NCBI GenBank assembly: GCA_030268105.1
Contig: BSDZ01000019.1
Span: 164,001 to 228,000, forward strand
Length of the DNA stretch: 64,000 bases
Direction of reading: 5' to 3'
From: Volvox africanus
Taxonomy: Eukaryota > Chlorophyta > Chlorophyceae > Chlamydomonadales > Volvocaceae
This document shows, in pieces, positions 34,740 through 49,500 of the stretch; the stretch's first letter is position 1; every line of letters starts with the position of its first letter. Both the position numbers and the translations under genes were made by a program. The notes beneath the pieces were generated by a model. That model was given only the letters and a program-made list of their open reading frames with translations. It did no database searches and was not told the origin of the DNA.

Positions 34740-37522
34740 GCTTACAAGATGCTATGCCTCAGTAATAGCCGGCATGGGATGGTTAGGTATCACCCCCGTG
34801 CTGGTCCCAGTTACCTAGGGTAACCTCCTTGCTTTCGTTGCTCATGTCCTATATTTTCCGAAGCAAATAGACATGCATAGACTGCAGTTGGAAGCAACTC
34901 TGCGCAGTTTTATTACCATGAACAACACACGTGAGTATGGCTTTAGGGGGCCCTATGCCTTGCAGCTGCCTGACCATCCCCGTGCCGGGGTTTATGGCCA
35001 GCTTAAGTCCCATACACCTTTCCTACGTATGGGATAGGCAAAAGGAAGCAAATGGGCAACACGCGCCCGTGTCCATGTACTGCATGTCTTACCTACGAAT
35101 TGAGACAAAATGTTGGGGGGATCAGCTTTGCTCCTCATACCCTACTAACTAGCTACGTGAGGCAGTGTAGCAGCGTGGGATAGATTGCAACGTGGGACCC
35201 ATTTGCTGGACCGATGTTCGCTTGGCTAGGGGGGATGGGTCACGTTGCCGCATTGGCCTGGCACGTGGTTGATATGCCATGGGTATCGTAGTTATATCCG
35301 AAAGGGCCTCTTGATATGCTGAGTGGGTGCTTTATACATTTGTACGCTCATTTGTGCCGTACAGGGTACGACTACTACAATGGGCGTGTGTCAAAAACGG
35401 TACAGGTTAGATTTGATATATCATGTATGGCTGGCTGCGGTCTCAGCTGCATGAGAAGTGTACATCGATCAATACGGGGCTCTCTTATTCGCTGGCGCGG
35501 AAGATAACCCATGAGGGGTACTTGCCGTTCCATACGTACATATAGCAGTGCTGATAATCATTCCGGATGATTTGCGTGACGGATCTAATGTTTGTTTAGA
35601 TGGATGGACAATGACCGATCGTGACTCGTGGAAAAGTATATACTCCGGCAATGCAGCTACTTTCCAATAATGACATCATAACTTAAGGCTGCATGGGATG
35701 GAGTAGCTGTGTTTTAGCTGTGATGTGTGGGACTCCACCCACCACGCCATCATAAAATTTTCACATGGGCGGTTTTATTATGGTCCGTTTCTACATGTGT
35801 GTTGCCGTGGATTGTTGCTTGGCTTATTGTGGATGCTATTGCCAGCAGTGGTCATCCTGAACCTACGGATTCTGGTGGGATTACTGGAGGGACGATAGAG
35901 TGAAGATCTGCAACACACAGAAGGTTGCAATAGCCACGCACGTTACCTTAACAATGAGCCGTTATAGATACATGCCATGCTGTGTCATGGTAATAACGAC
36001 TAAGACGCCGATTCTGTCGTTACCTTACCAGCCTTAGGGTTAGAGGCGAGGGGTCATGCTTGTGCGAGTGAAGGCCATGATTCAACACATACATAACACG
36101 TAAAACTGTACTGCTCTGTGCTACATTGCTGTCGAGATCAATCCTTGCGTGCAACTCCCAGGCGCTTGCCTTGCTGAGTGTCACGCCCAACTGCCGTCCT
36201 CCTGAAGACCCACAATTGGGGTTTACTTACTGAGCACACAAATAGATAAATGATATATGCATATGATAAACAGGAAGTGATAGTCCCGACAACAGTTCAG
36301 TATGCACTCACAGCAGAGCGTACGCCAATTGTTAGGTCAAAACAAACTGATAAACCGTCCGCTGCCTAAGCACTCCGGGTATGGAGTCTTTAGTATTGGG
36401 TTGGTTCGTCTCGGGTCATCAAAATTTCGATCCAAGACTCCCACTTGCCCAAAATCCAAGGCAGCACAATGACCATTGATGTCACCTGGATGAGGGTTGC
36501 ACATAAGTCAGGGGCCCCAGATCCTGATAACTTTACTCCAGTGAAGGTGATAGATGGTGTGCATCCATACATGTGTTCTCAACCCTTCCAAACCGAGTGC
36601 CCATCATCATCGCCGTCTATAACATCGCCATCAACCAATCAGGTGGAGGAGCAGCACTTTGCTCGTACATATTGCGATGGATCGCAATCTACGAGAGAAT
36701 CATGAACATCATCATCATAGCCTCATCATAAGCATCATCATTCGGTCATGGTGGGGGTCTACATACGCCTTACCACCGAGCTAAACACCCGAGTGCGGGT
36801 ATCATCAAGTCATATGAACTGGGCTACTGGGTGAAGTTACAATCGTGTACCTGGCTGGGGATACAGGCACTACACATTTCGAATGCAGCAGGAGGATAAT
36901 GTGCGTATTCATATGTGCTTTTGAGGAGTCGGATGCCGCTGAGGGGCATTCAGATGTGGCACAATTCGGCTTGGTGAGAAAACCTATGTGCGGCTCAAGT
37001 GGGCTCCAGAAAGACAGATAAAATTTAGGAATGGCGCAACACGTCGTCTATTACGTTACTAATCTGTGCAAGATTGATATACCCGTATGCGTGCTGCAGT
37101 TACATTAAGACGTTCACGAATAGCAGGGAGGGTACCCGTGAGCTAAGGGCAACATACCGACATTGCCTACTGGAGAATGTTTTAATCTTCATATATACAG
37201 TCATAATCCCTAGAATAACGCCTGAGCCATGTCCTTATTCGCAAGGCGATATCCGTCATGTCCTGTTGCATTACTAAATTTGAAACATTACTGATTACAA
37301 TACTTTCATATACTCTAGATGCCGATGCTTTTATCATGATGGGTCCACCATACCTGGGTGGGCATCGTAGCCTGTAAAAACGAAATGAGCATGCTATGCA
37401 TGGCGTCACTTTAAGGACAGATCGAATCTCCAATGAATTAGGTTTATCATTACTTTAGTTTAAGTGGTTTGATAGCAGCAGCTTGCGGTTATTGGGTCAA
37501 GGCGTTTTGACCGCGCCCAAGG
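34740..37522. other. Intergenic, no gene recognised
   Basis: About 2.8 kb of mixed composition before BLD10. A minus-strand frame at 36572-36390 has a hydrophobic stretch (LCATLIQVTSMVIVLPWILG), but there is no start context or homologue I recognise. The BLD10 promoter should lie in the last few hundred bases. No core element is obvious. Confidence 0.45.
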
Positions 37523-40500
37523 ATGGACGACCGACAGCTCGTCGTCCTCAGGCGAAAGCTGGACGCTTTAAGCTACTCAGAGCCTTTGGATCCATCCAGC
37601 GCACCGCTCGTGCAAAAGCTTGTTGAGGACTTAGTGCATACGACCGACAGCTATCGGGTGACTAAGCAGCAATGTTTGAAGCAGTCCCAGGAGATGGCTG
37701 CCTTCGATTCTAGGGTACGTGGAAGACTCTCGTTTTGACGACGAGCTACATGCCTAGGTTGGTTCCAGCCTTGAACCACTGCATGCAGCTCGAGGCCGTT
37801 CGACAGGAATCCGTGCGATTGCAGTCGGAGAACAGCCAGCTCCATGTCCTGGTCATGCAGCACGCAGAGCGCTATGATAAGCAGGCCAGGGAACATTACC
37901 AGACATGCAAACGGCTTGAGGACACAATTGCGGAGCTGTCGTACTGGAAGCATCACGCCTCCGAAAAGCTGCAAGCAGCTGAGCGCGAGAGCAGCGGACT
38001 CCGCAAGCGATGCGAGGATCTCATCAAGCTCACAGACAGGCTTGCAACAGGTCCGCTGTACAATGAGGCGGGTTTGTATGCGTTTCGCTATTGGCATGAT
38101 TTCAAACCCCCGGTACGTGCATTACTTTGCCGTGCAGGTGCCGCAACACCGCTGTCGGTATCCCCTAAGATAACCTCACCCGCACCCATCCGTAAGTAAT
38201 TAAGAATCCGGAAGTGGTGCTGGGCTTAGTAACTTAGTCAATGCCGCTTACAGGGAGTTCCATGGGGAACAAACCTGGCGCTTACTGCTATTCCTCGGGG
38301 TGCACGCTTGGTGTGCCCGTGGCTCTTGGCACGTTGCACAGCTTCAGCTTGGCTGGCGTCCTGTTCTATACACATTACCTGTTTTGAGGTCATGGGAATG
38401 CTTGAGGCTTGCATGGCGTACCCACAACCAGCATCCTGCGCCTACAGGCGCCACGCCGCCGCCGTCACCGCCGCACGCTCGCCAAGCCACCGTGGACGTG
38501 CTCCAGGCGGCGAACATCAGGTGAGCATGGAGCGGGGCCAGGGAGTGCGCAGCCGGACGTCGGCCCGGCCTGGCAATTTTAAGGCGGGGAGGTAAGGCCG
38601 AGGTCAGGGCACATCTGCGCTTGCGGAATGTGGATAGACCTGGACCAGGGTGGAGAGCCTGACCGGCACCGTAATAGACGTCTCCAAGTATCCTCCCCCT
38701 GCTGTAATCAAATTTCGAAGTTTATCAGCCGGTGATGTTTACAGCGATGCCACGTCTTCCGTGACCACATTACCGTGTTCACATTCCAGCTCCCCAAAAT
38801 TGGGAGCCAAAATCGGATTTGACGCGCGACCATGTCTTTGGCACGGGAAGTCGTACGAACTACGGCAGCAGCTGACAGCTGACGTGTTGCGGATGATCCA
38901 TCCTCCCGATTTTCCTAGGATTCTGTCACTGCAGAGGCAGCTGGCGGACACAACTTCGGAGCTGGAGGCCTTGAGGCAGCGAGTAGCGGACGACGAGGTG
39001 CGACATGGTCGAGTGGCTGGGGGTACTGAGGGGGCAGGAAAGGACCGGACAAGAAGCTTGCGCGTGTTGGCAATGGAAGAGGGGTGGTACAGAGCAAGCT
39101 GTTGAGGACCATGGGCGTACGTATCACGGCTGTTGTTAAGTAAGGCGAAGGGGTATGTGTGCATTGTAGGCGTCCAAAGTGCTTTGCAACGTCCTGAAGG
39201 CGAGGGTTGCGCTGTCACACTGCAAAGTCGTGTGACCAGCGCGCAGCACCCAAACCACCAGCTGCCTCCAAACCCAGCCACCATTACGAATAGGACGAAG
39301 GCCGTTTGGAGGTGCTGCGTGCGTGCGCACAAGGAGTACGGGAGATGGACCTTCCGAAACAGCCTCATTAGACGGTTCATAGCCGCCTTCGTGCCTTTGC
39401 AGCCGTCTTCTGCACAATCAAGCCAGTGGGATCCACTCACATCGCCTCCACGGCCCCTCTCTTCTGTCCCTTAGCTTCCGCTTACACGTGTGATCGGCTT
39501 TCACTGGCAACACGTCCTTGTTCGCCTCGTCCCTATTCGGTTTCTTCTTGCCTTCTGATCCTCTTCCGCGCTCCTTCCTTTGGCTCCCCTGAACAGGACC
39601 AAATCCTCCGGCGGGACCTGGAAATCAGTCGGCTTGGCAGCCGGGGAGGCGCAGACTCAGAGGTACTGGCTCTACGTGCGCGAAACGATGCGAATGAGAG
39701 CATGATCCTGCAGCTCAATGGCACGGTGCGTGCGGTCTCGGGTGTATGGGGGCAGGAAACAAACAACGGGCAACGATTGTTAAGGGCAACGGACGCGATT
39801 GCGGGAAGCCAGGACCCATCACGGGTGTTTGACTGCAGACGGTAGGAGCGCCCTCCACCAAAAACATTTTTGGTGGGCTTAAGCGCCCCCCCCAGGATGC
39901 CGCATTAGGACTGGCAAATGATGAAATCGCCAGAATCATGAGATAGTGCGGATGGCAGCCATGGGGGGCTGGTAGGATATGGCTGGCGAAAAGAGCTCCT
40001 CATGAACATAAGTGCGGAGTGCGGTGTTGGGGGCTAGTATCTATCCTCTCATGCTCTATATGAGTTATCCCACAGGCGCGGTGAAAGTTTGCACTGCCGA
40101 CGCGTTTAAACAAGAGATGACCAGGTTGCAGTAGACGACATTACAGGGCACAGTTTGCTGCAGTTAAATTCGAAGCAAATCACGATTCCACTTTCATGTC
40201 GATCACATGCAAAGCTAAGCAGCTATGCCTTACCCGAATATCGGCATACCTTGCCTGGCCCAGATTGACTCGCTGGGAGCGCGCCTTCAACAACTGGAGG
40301 GCTTCGAGGCCAAGTGCGGTCAGCTCGACAGCGCAATGCAGCAGGCGGTGGCGGCGCGGGGGGAGGCCGAGGCGCGGCACAGGAGGTGAGTAACCCTCCC
40401 TGGGGTCTGGAGTGTGGGTATACGTGGCACATGGTGTGCGTGGAAGTGCGGTGGTTGTCTGTATGTACTCAATGAACTAAATAAATGTCGGCGGGGAGTA

Positions 40501-43500
40501 ATTCGAGGTCATCATTTCCGAACAAGCACCCTGCTTCTATCACATCGATATCCCCCTAACCCTGACCCGGCTGAAATGTGTCCTGATCCCCAATTGCTAT
40601 GTGACCACAACGTGGCGTATGTCTCTGAATTCTTTCCCGCTGAATTGCTCCTCCCAGATCCGTCCAGGACCACGAGGCCCTGTCGCGGGAGGTGGCGGCG
40701 CTGCGGCGAGAGCTGGCGGCACTGCAGGACACCAGCGACCGGGCGACCGAGCTTCTGGCAGCGGGAGCCACGGACGCGGAGGGCACACCCGCCAGTGTGA
40801 GTGCTAGGGCCAATGCTAGGGCCAGTGGATGGAATGGAGAAGAACTACGGACTCCGCTCACAGGAAACCCACGGCCGGCCCGGACAGGAAGGCACTGGGG
40901 TGTCCCGATGGATATCTACCGGGAAGTATTTATCCGAACGATCGTTATTCAGGTCGTTTCCTCCCTTGCTACGCACGTTCTTAGGACTGCTGCTTCAGTG
41001 CGGCCTCTTTTTCCAATGGACGTCTCCACAGGTGCTGATGCTGCGAAAGCGCTTGGCAGATGCGCGGTCGGAGCAGGAGCGGCTGTTAAGTCAGCTAAGA
41101 GCAATTGAGGAGGACCGCAATGCTCTGGCGCAGCAGGCATGTTAGCAAGTAGAAGTATTTTACTGCCGGAGCCCCGCCCCGCATTTCCCTCTTGGCAGCT
41201 AAGCCACAGCCCAAACCCAGAGCGCGCCCCAATTAACCATCTAACAGGCAGGAAAGCACCTGAGGAACAAAGAACCTGTTGGTTAACATAAACGTTTATT
41301 GATTTTATGCGAATGCAGGAACTAACACGCACCTTCCTTAACCCTCCTCTATAGTTCTAGCGTTGGTTCTGGTTGTAATGCCATGGTTTCTATTCCCTCC
41401 TCGCTATGTCTCAGGCCGCGTCCCTTCGTGCCGAGCTGGAGGATTCGCATTTCCTGCTGACGGAGACACGTGCAAACGCGGGCCAGGCGGCGGCGCAGCA
41501 GGCGGGCGAGGTGGAGCGGCTTGCAGGGGATCTGACAGCCCGCAGCGCGGCTCTTAGGGACGCGGAGGCTCGTTTGGCGCAGGTGCGCAGGGGCAATTTT
41601 AAACCAATGGACTAGGTCACAATGACCTACAGGCGCTGCCCACGTAACGATGGTGCTAAGGTGGGCAAGGTCGCGGCTTGGGGCTAAGGAGGTAAAGGGA
41701 AAATGGTGCCGGTGCTCAGAAGCCTTGGCGCAGGGGCTGCGCCCCGGACGATTGGTCTTATATGCTCTACCTCCTACAGTTTGGGCGCTCCCAAACTAAT
41801 GCTGTGCAACCGATTCTTCTAATGCAGGCACGGACGGACTTCGATTCGCAGCAATCCGCATTGGAACAGAAGCATGCAGCAGCCCTGGCAAAGTGAGGGG
41901 GTAGGGAGGTATCTGGCTGTATGGTCGGTGGGTGGCGGCGCCACCCACAGTGCACGTTTCTTGCGCTCTTGGAAATCTGACGGGGGAGAGAGCGGCAGAA
42001 AGGGAAGAAACCGTTAAGCTGCATTGGCCTGAGAGCTCTACGGGGTGCACCGGAGATACGCGGGTTGGGGCTCAGCTGTGCACACAGTGTGACCCCATAT
42101 TCTGTACACATACATGGCAAGGCTGTTGTGCCTGAAATGTTCCCTGCCATGCCATAGGGTTTTCTCTCTCACCCAAGCCGCAAGCACGTGCCACCAACGG
42201 TTCTTTCGTTATCGTTCCCGAATCGTTCCTGTTTTGTTTGACAGCAAAACCTCAACTGCAAAGTTACATTCCATTGTTTCCTGTCTTTGCGCCGCCTCGT
42301 AACCCTAGCTGTGAGGAGCTGCGCTCACGTCTGGATGCTGCGGAGCGATCCGCGGCTTCGGAGCGATCCGCGGCACTGTCCTCCCAGAGGACGGTGTCAA
42401 GGCTGGAGTCGGAGCTGCGGGTGGCTCGGTCGGGACAGGTGGCGCTGGAGCAGGAGGCAGCAGCGTTGCGGCAGAAGCTGCAGGTGGGGAAGGATTTGTT
42501 GCTGGGGCTTACGGTTGGGAAGTGCTCCTGGTGGTTGGCAAAGGAGTGAAAAGGGCGAAGGAGCAGAGAAAGCGCCGGGGTTCCTGGCGGAATCAGGAAA
42601 GTATATCCCGAAAAGTGAATTATCGTTCGCTCCCAAAACCGTTTTGGTTCGCTTCAGGACGTCTCTGTCGGCAGCGTCCGGGCGGCCACTGCGCTGAGCA
42701 CCACAGAGGATGAGGCCAGCCGGGCGCGGCAGCAGGCTGAGTCCTTGGCTCGGGATCTGGCAGAGGAGCGGCGGCGGTGCGAAGAGCTGCGGATTGCAAG
42801 AGACCAGCTGCAGGTGAGCAGCAGCAGGGGTGCGGGTTACTGCACTGGCACTAGGGCGGAGCTGAGTTGCGTTGGGCCAAGGCACGAGTTTGGTGGGGCG
42901 GGACCGAAGGGGGCGGGCATTTGAGTTATTTAAGGTTCGTGGACAACCAACTTAAAAGGATAAGTGCTGGAGGAAGAAATTGCGCAATAATTGCAACTTT
43001 ACTATCTACAGTAGGAGATGAATTTAAGGCAAAGGACACCGGCCGATTGAGCTTTAGCCTTCCAATGGTGTCCGAATTCAGTAGCCGCACTCTCCACTGC
43101 ATTATGCCTCACGTAACCTCACACTATGCGTCTCACACCATGTTACATTCCTCTGTGCTCTTACCGCTCTGACCCTCCCCCAGCTTGAGCTGGAGCGCGT
43201 GGTAGCACAGTCGGAGGTGCTGCAGCAAAAGTGCGCCATGCTTCAGCATCACCTGGCCGATGCCAGACAAGAGCTCGCGGTGGCGGAGACGCGCGCCAGC
43301 GGCGCGGCTAGGGAGCTGTCCGGCCTGGGGCCGCTGCAACAGCGTTGCGAGGAGCTGGCGGAGCAGGCACGGCGGGCAGTAGCGGAGGCGGCGGATGCTG
43401 AGGCCGAGGCGGTCAGGCTTCGCGCGCAGGCGGAGGCAGCAGCGGAGGCAACTGCCCGCGCCGAGCGGGCGGTGCGGGAGGCACGTAGGGAGGCGGAGAT

Positions 43501-46500
43501 GGCGCGGGAGGCAGAGGCGCAAACGCGGGCGCAGCTGCGGGAGACGCAGCTGGCAGCCGAGGCGGCGAGCAAGGCGCTCAAGTCCGCAGAGGTCGGCCAG
43601 CAATTACTGTCTGGGACGTGTATTTCCCATAGAATGATTTTTCTTTGCGTATGCTGAGCTTATGGTCAGGATGGGGGATGATGCGGGAAAAAGACTGGCC
43701 CGGAAAGTGATGCGCCCCATCATCTTGTCACTATCCTACCTGTATCCGTCTCGCACCCCGATCTTTCGTCTTCCCCCAACCCCCTGTCTCCAGACTCTTG
43801 GCACACTTAGGATTTTTCTCAGGTTGGATCCTGCCCTGGCGTACAGGTACCTCTAGCTCGCAGTCCATTGCAGCCCACCACGACCCCCGGTGACACCACC
43901 ACCAGGAGATAATCCGTGCCGCTGTCCCTTCCCTTTCCGTGCAAGGCCTTGTAAGAGTCCAGTGTCCGCAGGCAGCCGTAACCAGTCTTTCTCTCCCTCC
44001 TCTTTCCTTCGCTGTTTCGTTTGATAATCATCCTCCCATCCTACCCGATCTCACCGGCACACACTCGACCCCCAGGCCGCACGTGACCGCGCACTGGCGG
44101 AATCTCGTCTCTCTGCGGGTGATCTAGCCTCCCTTCGCGACCAGCTTGCGGCCGAGACTAACTCCGCCGAAGAGGCGGGATCCACGGCCAGACAGATAGC
44201 GTCACGGCTGGCGGCGGCGGAGCAGGAGGTGGCAGCGCGGCAGGAGGAGTGCGAGCGGGCGGCCGCGGCGGTGGCGGCGGCGGAGGCGGCAGCGGCAGCA
44301 GCACGGGGCCGCGAAGAGGAGGCGCGGGCGCAGGGACGCGAATGGGCAGAACGGGCCCGAAAAGCAGAAGCGCTGGTGGCGGAGCTGGATGTGGACGTAG
44401 CGCAGGTGAGAAGAGCTCAAGATATGTATTTAATAAGCAACAGGCATGATAAAGCATTCAGGGAATGACTGTTAAGTAGGCAAAACAGAACCGGATGTAT
44501 AAAAGCTTCGGCCCAGGAAAATCTGTGCCAAGCATGCATGTCAAACTTTAACCAGGTTGATGAAATGAAGCGTAGAGCCTAGGGGGTCGCGAGGCTAGGG
44601 CCATGCTTTGAGGAAACGAAGCGATGTCACGCATGTCTGTTAAACTTAGTACGCTGGCGCCAGCCATTGCTATAGATCCATCTTGCTCCATTGGCCTGGA
44701 AAACACCAGCAACAACATTACCAACATCACCACGCTATGCAGTTGCGGTCCGGTCGTCAGACGGACTCTTCGGCGCTTCGCTCCCTGGAGGAGGCTTTGG
44801 CGGCATCCCGACGTGACAACGACTCCCTGCGGGCCCAGGTGGACCAGCTCACCACACTGGGCCTGCGGGGTGATGCCACCGTGCAGGAGTTCATGGCAAA
44901 TCTTAAGGTGAAAACGAGGGAGGGTTCGGGGAGGGATAAGCTGAGTTAGGCGCGGTGTCAGGGGCTACTCGCGACGCCCGGAGGGCATCCAGAACCCGAA
45001 GGGCGTTCAGGGGGCGTTCAGCAGTCCCCGGGGTAGGGGAAAGGGTATTGCCACGCCTGCTTTGCTGGTATAGACAAAACCAAGTCCCATTATGCATGGT
45101 TGGCCCACCCGTGTACACGTCATCAGTATAAGCGCCACTTCCTTTCCCAGTTCCACCCCTGCGTGAACTCACCTCTTCCCTGGTGTCCAAAAGGCATTGC
45201 CTGCAAGACCGTGCCTCTCCTGGACCCCCTGGGATTCAAAACTGCGTGCATCCTTCATCACAATCCAGTGCTCATGTTTCACGAAGCCCTTGTAGCGCCA
45301 ATAGTAATAACGCGCTTAATACCCTCTAAACCTCATTTCATCTGGTCCCCAATCCTGATCAAGATTCCCACGATATGCATGGCTGTAATTCTAATCAGGC
45401 CATGTCAGCCGATCTGCGTGCCGCTGAGTTGCGCAACGCCGATCTGGCCAGTGATCTGGCGGCACGGCAGGACGAGGTGGCGGCCTGGCGGGGCGAAGCA
45501 GAGCAGCTGCGGGGGCTGCTGCGTTCCCTGGATGGCGACAGGGACACGCTGCAGGTCTGTACTGCGTCCCCTTCTAGACTGGTTTTCAGCCCCCATGTTT
45601 CTTTCAATGCAGCCACGTATGGTAATGAACCTTGTTATTCGAGTATTTGAGAGCAAAAGTCTTGCTTATCCGGTTCACAAAACGCCTACATCGCGGTTCT
45701 TTGCCGAATCCGCCCTCCACTTCGACTCCTAGTCAGAGCTGGACGCCAAGGCTGAACGGCTGGCGGTGCTGCAGCAGCAGCTGGAGGCGGCGCAGCAGCA
45801 GGCCGAGGAGTCGGCCAGGTGGGGCTTGTGGGCAGTGGGGAGAGGCCAGTAGCCTAATAACCTACGTGAGCTATCAAGCTTCCATCTTCGTTGCGCTGTA
45901 ACTCAACGCTGTAGTGATACGGATATATTGGATCATCTTTACCTCGTAATCCGCATTGCGTTCCTGCCTTGCCTTGCCTTGTTTTAACTCGTTATGTTCA
46001 TCCTTTGCGGCGCGCACCCCGCCTGCGGTTATCGACGGTGCAGGTTGTTGGCGCTGGCGGAGGGCAGGCTGGCGCACATCGACGCACGCACTCGCGAGGC
46101 GGAAGCAGAGCTAGAGGCGCTGCGGCAGCAATTGGCTTCGGAGCGGGAGGCGGTACGGGGATTGAGTGGCGAGCGGCAGTCGCTGCGGGACGAGCTGCGG
46201 GCGGTCCACGAGGACTTGGAGATGCTGGTGCGGGAAAACCAGGTGGGTGTCAGGGGGATTACTGTCCAGAAGCAGCGCTTCTGTCCCCCATGCTGCTCGT
46301 CCGACCCACTGTCCCACTCATCCCTCGACCCAATAAAGTCCGCGTGTGCCCCGGTCGGTGTGGCCATGCTCCCGTGGCTCCCGGCTCCTCCAGGTGGTGA
46401 CGGGTGAGCTCACGGCTGTGGCGGCGCAGCGCGACAACGCCACTCAGGAGTCCCAGCGGCAGAGCGCCCGAGCTATGGGAGCGGAGCAGCTGCTGCGGGC

Positions 46501-49500
46501 CAAAGAGGCCGAGGCGGAGGACCTGCGCCGAGTGTACGAGGCACTAGCGACGGAACACCGAAGGTGCGTCTGATGAAGGAGCTCTTAATTCGCCTTTCAG
46601 TCAGTCACTCCGTCGGCCAGCGGTCGTGTCCGGCAACCTGCTAGCCGCCCCTGTGGCTCCTGAGGCATGTTCCTCACTCCTGGTCGCACCCTTTGCTCTC
46701 TTGTTTTCCACTTCACATTCCATCTCCATCCTCTCATCTCTCAGTTTTCGATCCGCTGCCCGGTGGGGGCCCTCCCTGCGGCTCTTTGGTTGGCTCCATC
46801 CCGCCAGGCTGCAAAGCGGTTACAGTGCGCTGGAGCGGGAGGGGGCCATGCGGGAGGCAGCGCTTCAGGTGAGGTGTGGGTTTGTGTATGCATAATTGAA
46901 CTGGCCCCGAGGCATCATGCGTGTAGTGTTTATAAGGCTGATCGTGGTAAGTGCGAAGCGTGCAGTGTGTAGCGCCTGGCGGAAAGACATTCGATTTCAT
47001 TAAACCATCCTTGGAAGCAATTCTGACTCAGGGTCTCCGAAACCACCAAAACCACCACCGCAGGCCAAGGCCGCCGAAGTGTCGAGTCTGACTGAGGCGC
47101 AGAGGGCCACACAGGCCACCATCAACCAATATGTCATGGACCTGCAGGTTCGCAATTGGATGAGCTGCGACGACAGAGAAATAACTAATCGAAATGTCCA
47201 GGCGCAGTCAAGGACGCGTCCGGGTTTTGCGCGATACAGGCGGGGGCGGTCAGCCGGTGAACGTGCATTCAAAAAGGGAAGAGGACGGATCGGGAAAAGG
47301 CGGACACGCACATGTCCTTGGCTTGTGGGAGGATTTTGGGCTGTTATAGTATCGCACCACCCGTTCGATTTTCTAGCTTCGACCCATGTGTGGCGCTTGC
47401 CTGTGTTTGCATCTCCTTCCCTCAACCTTCACGAAGCCCCTTCCTTTACCCACTGATGCCGAAACGAAATTATCTTTCCCTCTCCCTTTCCATTCGTCCC
47501 CGCAGGCCTTTGAGCGCCAGGTGGATAACCTCAGCCGACAGCTGTCTCAAGCGGAAGCAGATGGGGAGGAACTGGCACGACAGCGGGAGGCGCTGCTAGA
47601 GGAGATGCGGGCGGCTCAGCAGGTACCTTGGCATGAAACCCCAAACCCGTATTTCATACCGTTATGCATCTCATACTGATTGGGTTCTCCCCAACCTCCC
47701 CTTCCAGCTTCCATCTCAGCTCTCCTCAGCCCTCGTCCGTCTCTTTCTCCCCCCCCCCCGTGCCTAATACCCTCCCTTCTCTGCCTCCCTCCTCGCTGCC
47801 TGTTCCAGGTGCGCCTGGGTCTGGAGCGCCACCGCGAGGAGCTCCAACGGCAGGTGGCGGCTCTGGATAGCCAGGTGGCCATTGGGAGAGCACGGCTGGA
47901 TGACGCGGCAGCCGAGGCAGCGAACCTCAACCAGAGACTGGTCATGGAGAGGAACAGGTAGAGGCGAAGAAGGGGGAGGGTTCCGGGACATGCACAAAGT
48001 TCTCTTTCTCCTACCAACTACGCAAATCAATCTCACATACCCCCATTTCCAGCCGGGATTCGTTCATTCATCTCAACTCCACCTTCCTCCTCCCAACACA
48101 TATGCCTTGCTTCGCTGCCCGCTGGTCTGCAGGGTTGCGGAGCTGGAGGGTCTTTTGGCGGGTATGCGCGCTCGGGAGTTCCGGGTGGAATTGGCCAGCG
48201 ACCGCAATGGGGGCCAGCTGGCGGTGTTGGGGGAGCGCAACAAGGCGCTGGAGCAGCAGGTGCGGGTAGGGCTGGGGTAGGACGGCTGACAGCACACTGA
48301 TGTTCCTACAAGAAATACACCATGTACCACATATACGATCTACGATGAGTTGAGTGGGCATGGTACAGGTAGAGTCTCGCCACAATCGTAATTAGATAGA
48401 TTATGCGTGTTTGTGTGTTTTGTATGTTCTTGTATGAGTAACGGTGATGGTGGCGCCATTAGTAGCAGGGACGCCACGCTCGCTGTCTCCAAATCCCCTC
48501 TCTCGGCCGCCTCGGCTCTCTGCCCCTCAGGTCTCTACGCTGCAGCACCAGGTGGGGGCTCTCCAAGCAAGTAGAGAGGCTCAGGACCGAGAGCTGGCCC
48601 GTCTCAGAGCAGAGGCGATGGCGCTGGCGGCAGCCGCCGCGGCGGCAGAAACGTCAACCGCCACGGCGAGTGTAGCCGGGGGGGTGGCGGCGGTGTCGGC
48701 CAGTGTGACCAAGGACCAGGTAGGCGGGAATGGTATGAGATGAAAGGAATTTCCAAGCCAGCAGTAGGCATGGGCGCTTGACTCCTGTATAAAGCTGTCC
48801 TTAGGACCAGGCGGTGTGGTACCCTGGGTCCATGGCAGGATGGGAACTGGCGGAAGGCCGAGGCCTCCTCAAAGGCGGGCGCCGTGGCCTCATTGAACGC
48901 ATGCGGAGATGCGGCCGTGGGGCCAGCAGCGGCAGGAGACGGGACGGCTTCCGCCGCTGCAGGTGCCCTCCGCGTCAGGGTTTCGGAGCTGGAGCACAGG
49001 AACGGCGAGCTGCTCGAGGAGCTGCGGACGGTACGGGGAACGGGGAAGGGCCCAATGGAAGACATCTGGGGGAGCGATGAGGACCGAGTTTGTCAATCAA
49101 AATTGACTTGATGCGGGGAGAGGAAAGGAGACGGGCGAAGAGGCAGGATAGCATCGGTGAAGTCGTTTGGCGGGCGAGAGGCTCCCGTTCAGATCCCGCG
49201 GTCGGTACCTTGACTTGAACGAGCAAGCCCTACCTGGGTTGAATCCCTCCAAGGGTATCGTCCGTCGGTTGTTCCATTAACCTGGTGCGGTAAAAGCATT
49301 TGCACGACATTACGAAAGGCGTCCCGTACCCGTAAACTGTTACGAAATTCAAAGGGGTATTGACGACTTCCTCCTGCATTCTCAGGCCGCTAATCAATCT
49401 GGTCCCCAGCTCCTTCGTGGAGAACTCTTACCATCATCGCCCCTCACCTCTTGTGCCCACCCCAGATTCAAGATACCTACCGGCAACAGGAATCACTGTT

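Noticed and set aside
36390..36572. Small minus-strand frame with a hydrophobic segment
   Set aside because: No start context, splice support or recognisable family; mentioned only as part of the intergenic stretch.
45100..45732. Plus-strand 210-residue frame within BLD10
   Set aside because: It runs mostly through an intron; the coiled-coil exon at 45399-45554 in another frame is the true coding part.
49160..49215. tRNA-like T-arm (GTTCAGATCCCGC)
   Set aside because: No acceptor stem, D-arm or anticodon arm could be folded around it; it lies in a BLD10 intron.
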